DNA from: Streptomyces durocortorensis
GTDB taxonomy: Bacteria > Actinomycetota > Actinomycetes > Streptomycetales > Streptomycetaceae
Assembly (NCBI RefSeq): GCF_031760065.1
Contig: NZ_CP134500.1
Coordinates: forward strand, 3,596,001 to 3,660,000
Direction of reading: 5' to 3'
Length of the DNA stretch: 64,000 nt
Positions 63,230 through 64,000 of this stretch are shown here, in pieces. Each line of letters begins with the position of its first letter. Within the stretch, counting starts at the first letter, position 1. A model generated the notes under the pieces. The model was not told the origin of the DNA and made no database searches. It saw only the letters and a list, made by a program, of their open reading frames with translations. The position numbers were made by a program, and so were the translations under genes.

Positions 63230-64000
63230 GTGGCTGACGTACCTGCCGATCTTGCCGCAGTGTGGCCGCGAGTGCTGGAACAACTCCTCGGGGAGGGCCA
63301 GCAGGGCATCGAGCCGAAGGACAAGCAGTGGATCGAGCGCTGCCAGCCGCTGGCACTCGTCGCCGACACCGCACTGCTGGCTGTCCCCAATGAATGGGGC
63401 AAGCACGTCCTGGAGGGCCGGCTCGCGCCGCTCCTCAGCGAGGCGCTGACCCGCGAGTGCGGCCGCCCCATCCGGATCGCGATCACCGTCGACGACTCCG
63501 CGGGTGAACCCCCCGCCCCGTCGGCGCCCCCGATGCACCAGTCGCACGCCCCTCACCAGGGCCAGCGCTATCCGGGCCAGCCGCGCGACGACTCCCATCA
63601 CAACGACGCGTACGACGGCGGGTACGGCCACCGGCCCTCCGACGACGGTATGCCGACGGCCCGCCCGGCCTACCCCGACTACCAGCAGCAGCGCCCCGAG
63701 CCCGGCGCCTGGCCGCGCACCCAGGAGGACCTCTCCTGGCAGCAGCCGCGGCACGGCGGGTATCAGGACCGCGAGCAGCCCGCGGCCGAGTCCTACCGCG
63801 AAGCCGATGCGTACCAGGAGAACGCGGGGTACCAGGAGAACCAGCCGTACCGCGAGAGCGAGCAGTACCGCGACCAGCCCGCCGAGCAGTGGCGCGAGCC
63901 CTACGGAACCGGGCGCCCCCAGCAGCCGCAGCACGACTACCGCTCACAGCCGCCCGAGCACCAGGGCTACGAGCAGCAGCGCCCCGACCGGCAGGACCAG
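63230..64000 (+). CDS. dnaA: Chromosomal replication initiator DnaA (5' part, cut by window edge)
   Basis: 257 codons from the GTG at 63230 to the window edge. Domain I (about 1-85) is clear: [20 protein letters not shown] (initiator GTG read as M), then [20 protein letters not shown] and [15 protein letters not shown]. From about 90 the sequence is the long disordered domain II, rich in Q, Y, R, E and P, with loosely repeated YQEN/YRES/YRDQ units. The AAA+ and DNA-binding domains lie beyond the edge. oriC is expected just past the 3' end of this gene, between dnaA and dnaN. Confidence 0.97.
   Translation, partial: MADVPADLAAVWPRVLEQLLGEGQQGIEPKDKQWIERCQPLALVADTALLAVPNEWGKHVLEGRLAPLLSEALTRECGRPIRIAITVDDSAGEPPAPSAPPMHQSHAPHQGQRYPGQPRDDSHHNDAYDGGYGHRPSDDGMPTARPAYPDYQQQRPEPGAWPRTQEDLSWQQPRHGGYQDREQPAAESYREADAYQENAGYQENQPYRESEQYRDQPAEQWREPYGTGRPQQPQHDYRSQPPEHQGYEQQRPDRQDQ

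Overview
The window is a very GC-rich actinobacterial chromosome segment, almost certainly from a Streptomyces close to the replication origin. Evidence: the rpmH-rnpA-yidD-yidC-jag-rsmG-parA-parB block next to dnaA at the right edge, the ssgR/ssgA sporulation pair, heavy GTG start use, and eleven perfect 14-bp parS sites (GTTTCACGTGAAAC). The SsgA protein (145 codons) looks most like the S. griseus-type form; this is inference from memory, not a database search. I see no rRNA, tRNA, insertion sequence, prophage or CRISPR array. This is core chromosome with few signs of transfer.

Layout, left to right. 0-9.9 kb: the start of a GAF-domain sensor kinase, the cydA-cydB-cydCD cytochrome bd operon under a Rex-type operator, a HisC-like aminotransferase and a LacI regulator. 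10-20 kb: a PPP-type phosphatase, membrane proteins, thiC behind a TPP riboswitch, a YibE/F protein, ssgRA, a cupin and a PLP enzyme. 20-28 kb: mixed accessory-type genes (Nudix, two GNATs, HbpS-like, MFS/MarR pair, beta-lactamase-fold hydrolase) and argG. 28-33.3 kb: dnaB, a MATE exporter and the rpsF-ssb-rpsR-rplI operon. 33.6-46 kb: envelope genes (femX, alanine-racemase-like, GT87, a bifunctional PBP), a PadR regulator next to inositol-1-phosphate synthase, an MFS protein and the CCA-adding enzyme. 46-56 kb: DUF6049 protein, murJ, a pseudokinase, an ECF sigma factor with its anti-sigma, then trxB-trxA behind a SigR-type promoter. 55.9-64 kb: GNAT, parB, parA, rsmG, jag, yidC, yidD, rnpA, rpmH, and the first 257 codons of dnaA.

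The genes form three working groups: replication and segregation (dnaA, dnaB, ssb, parAB and the parS sites), envelope assembly (YidC, FemX, PBP, MurJ, DUF6049, GT87, SsgA), and redox or respiration (cyd operon, Rex site, trxBA, SigR-type promoter).

The most interesting structure lies between and inside the genes. parS sites are built into perfect palindromes at convergent gene ends, into a start codon, and into coding sequence. A DnaA-box cluster sits upstream of dnaB about 33 kb from dnaA. Several genes have promoters placed so that transcription would begin at the start codon. I found no obviously new multi-gene system; the strongest leads are these regulatory and architectural features.
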